Of a DNA stretch of 22,810 bases, positions 22,174-22,810 are shown in pieces. Below the pieces are notes generated by a model, which did not search any database, was not told where the DNA came from, and saw only the letters and a list, made by a program, of their open reading frames with translations. Origin of the DNA: JANYBV01 sp043763155 (GTDB lineage: Bacteria > Pseudomonadota > Alphaproteobacteria > Rickettsiales > SXRF01); contig JAYULW010000057.1 of the NCBI GenBank assembly GCA_043763155.1, forward strand, positions 1 to 22,810. The letters are read 5' to 3'. The first letter of the stretch is position 1, and each line of letters starts with the position of its first letter. Position numbers and translations under genes: made by a program.

Positions 22174-22810
22174 TTAGGGGCGGCGCTCGTCGCGCAGTTC
22201 TAAATATTTGGCCACGCGCACAAAGCGGGCGAAGCTGTACATCACCGCGTTGATGAAGCCGCGGCGGCCACGGAAAATGTAGCCGCGCAGGATGTAGTCC
22301 TTGAAAAAGGCGAAGGGGATTTCGACGATCATGCGCAGTGTGGGATATTCCATACCCTTTCTTTGCAGGTTTTCGGCTTGTGCGCTGCTGTAGCTATTTA
22401 GCTTGGCGATGACGTGGGACCATGAGCGGAAGGAGCGGTGCAGCACGGGTTTTTCCAGCGTGCGGGTGAAGCCGTCGGTGATGACGGAATCATGCACGGG
22501 GCTTTCGGAGAAGCGGCCCTTCTCGCGGTTATAGAGGCGCAGCACGAAATTGGTGTGGGCGAAGCGCGAAAGCTTGCGCTCGCCGGGGAGCAGGTCGCGG
22601 ACGCGAAGGGTGAAGCCCGCTTCGGAGGGTTCGCCGTTTACGAAAAGGGTGTGGATTTCGACGGCCAGTTCGGGGGTGATTTCTTCGTCAGCGTCAATGT
22701 TCAGCAGCCAGCGGTTTTTGCATTGGGTTTCGCCGAAGCGCTTCTGCATGCCGTAACCGGGCCATGGATTAAAGTAGGTTTTTGCGCCGAAGGATTCGGC
22801 GATGGCGACG
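22174..22810 (-). CDS. Glycosyltransferase family 2, C-terminal part
   Basis: About 211 C-terminal residues are visible; the reading frame continues past the right edge of the window, through ESFGAKTYFNPWPGYGMQK. The sequence then shows NRWLLNIDADEEIT, the metal-binding DxD-type motif followed by Glu, and ends with a region containing HRSFRSWSHVIAKLNSYSSAQAE and amphipathic or membrane-associated helices (FAFFKDYILRGYIFRGRRGF). This pattern matches the WaaE/LgtF/KdtX group of lipopolysaccharide core beta-glucosyltransferases. It should act at the cytoplasmic face of the inner membrane; the exact sugar and acceptor are unknown. The Met at 22749 is internal and not the start. Confidence 0.9.
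   Translation of the reverse strand, partial: VAIAESFGAKTYFNPWPGYGMQKRFGETQCKNRWLLNIDADEEITPELAVEIHTLFVNGEPSEAGFTLRVRDLLPGERKLSRFAHTNFVLRLYNREKGRFSESPVHDSVITDGFTRTLEKPVLHRSFRSWSHVIAKLNSYSSAQAENLQRKGMEYPTLRMIVEIPFAFFKDYILRGYIFRGRRGFINAVMYSFARFVRVAKYLELRDERRP

Overview
This window is a gene-dense piece of a chromosome, probably from an alphaproteobacterium. The main taxonomic pointers are a GapR/DUF2312 nucleoid protein, a family essentially confined to that class, a Methanosarcina-type SerC next to SerA, a ccmDEFGHI cytochrome c maturation run, an alphaproteobacterial-style prephenate dehydratase and a class II DAHP synthase. Base composition looks even and moderately GC-rich throughout. I saw no tRNA, rRNA, IS element, phage gene or CRISPR array, and no gene-free stretch longer than 300 bases. 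The order cannot be fixed from sequence alone. The virB8/virB9 pair recalls the scattered type IV secretion genes of Rickettsiales, but GC content and metabolic breadth suggest a free-living or predatory lineage rather than a reduced endosymbiont.

Layout. (1) 1-1657, plus strand: the end of galU and then ugd, making UDP-glucuronate for surface polysaccharide. (2) 1775-3712, plus: phaA-phaB, giving (R)-3-hydroxybutyryl-CoA, closed by a strong terminator at about 3734. (3) 7995-3760, minus: serC, an unknown 187-residue protein, serA, a glutathione S-transferase and an unknown 89-residue protein, packed as one operon centred on serine biosynthesis. (4) 8088-9410, plus: a membrane-anchored arylsulfotransferase-like protein, converging with an ABHD10-like alpha/beta hydrolase (10191-9394, minus). 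(5) 10223-11467, plus: a GT4 glycosyltransferase whose 3' end overlaps nadA. (6) 15215-11397, minus: virB8, virB9, gpsA and nadA. (7) 15346-19442, plus: ccmD-ccmE-ccmF-ccmG-ccmH-ccmI, all overlapping. (8) 20357-19458, minus: pheA, head to head with aroG (20412-21773, plus), a small aromatic amino acid locus. (9) 21854-22123, plus: gapR with its own near-consensus promoter and terminator. (10) 22810-22174, minus: the C-terminal part of a GT2 glycosyltransferase running off the window.

Most of the content is ordinary housekeeping. The parts that deserve a second look are the orphan virB8-virB9 pair with an unusual VirB9 tail, the unrecognised gene between serC and serA, a possible leaderless nadA transcript with a palindrome over its start codon, the altered TRF motif in PheA, and several tail-to-tail gene overlaps.
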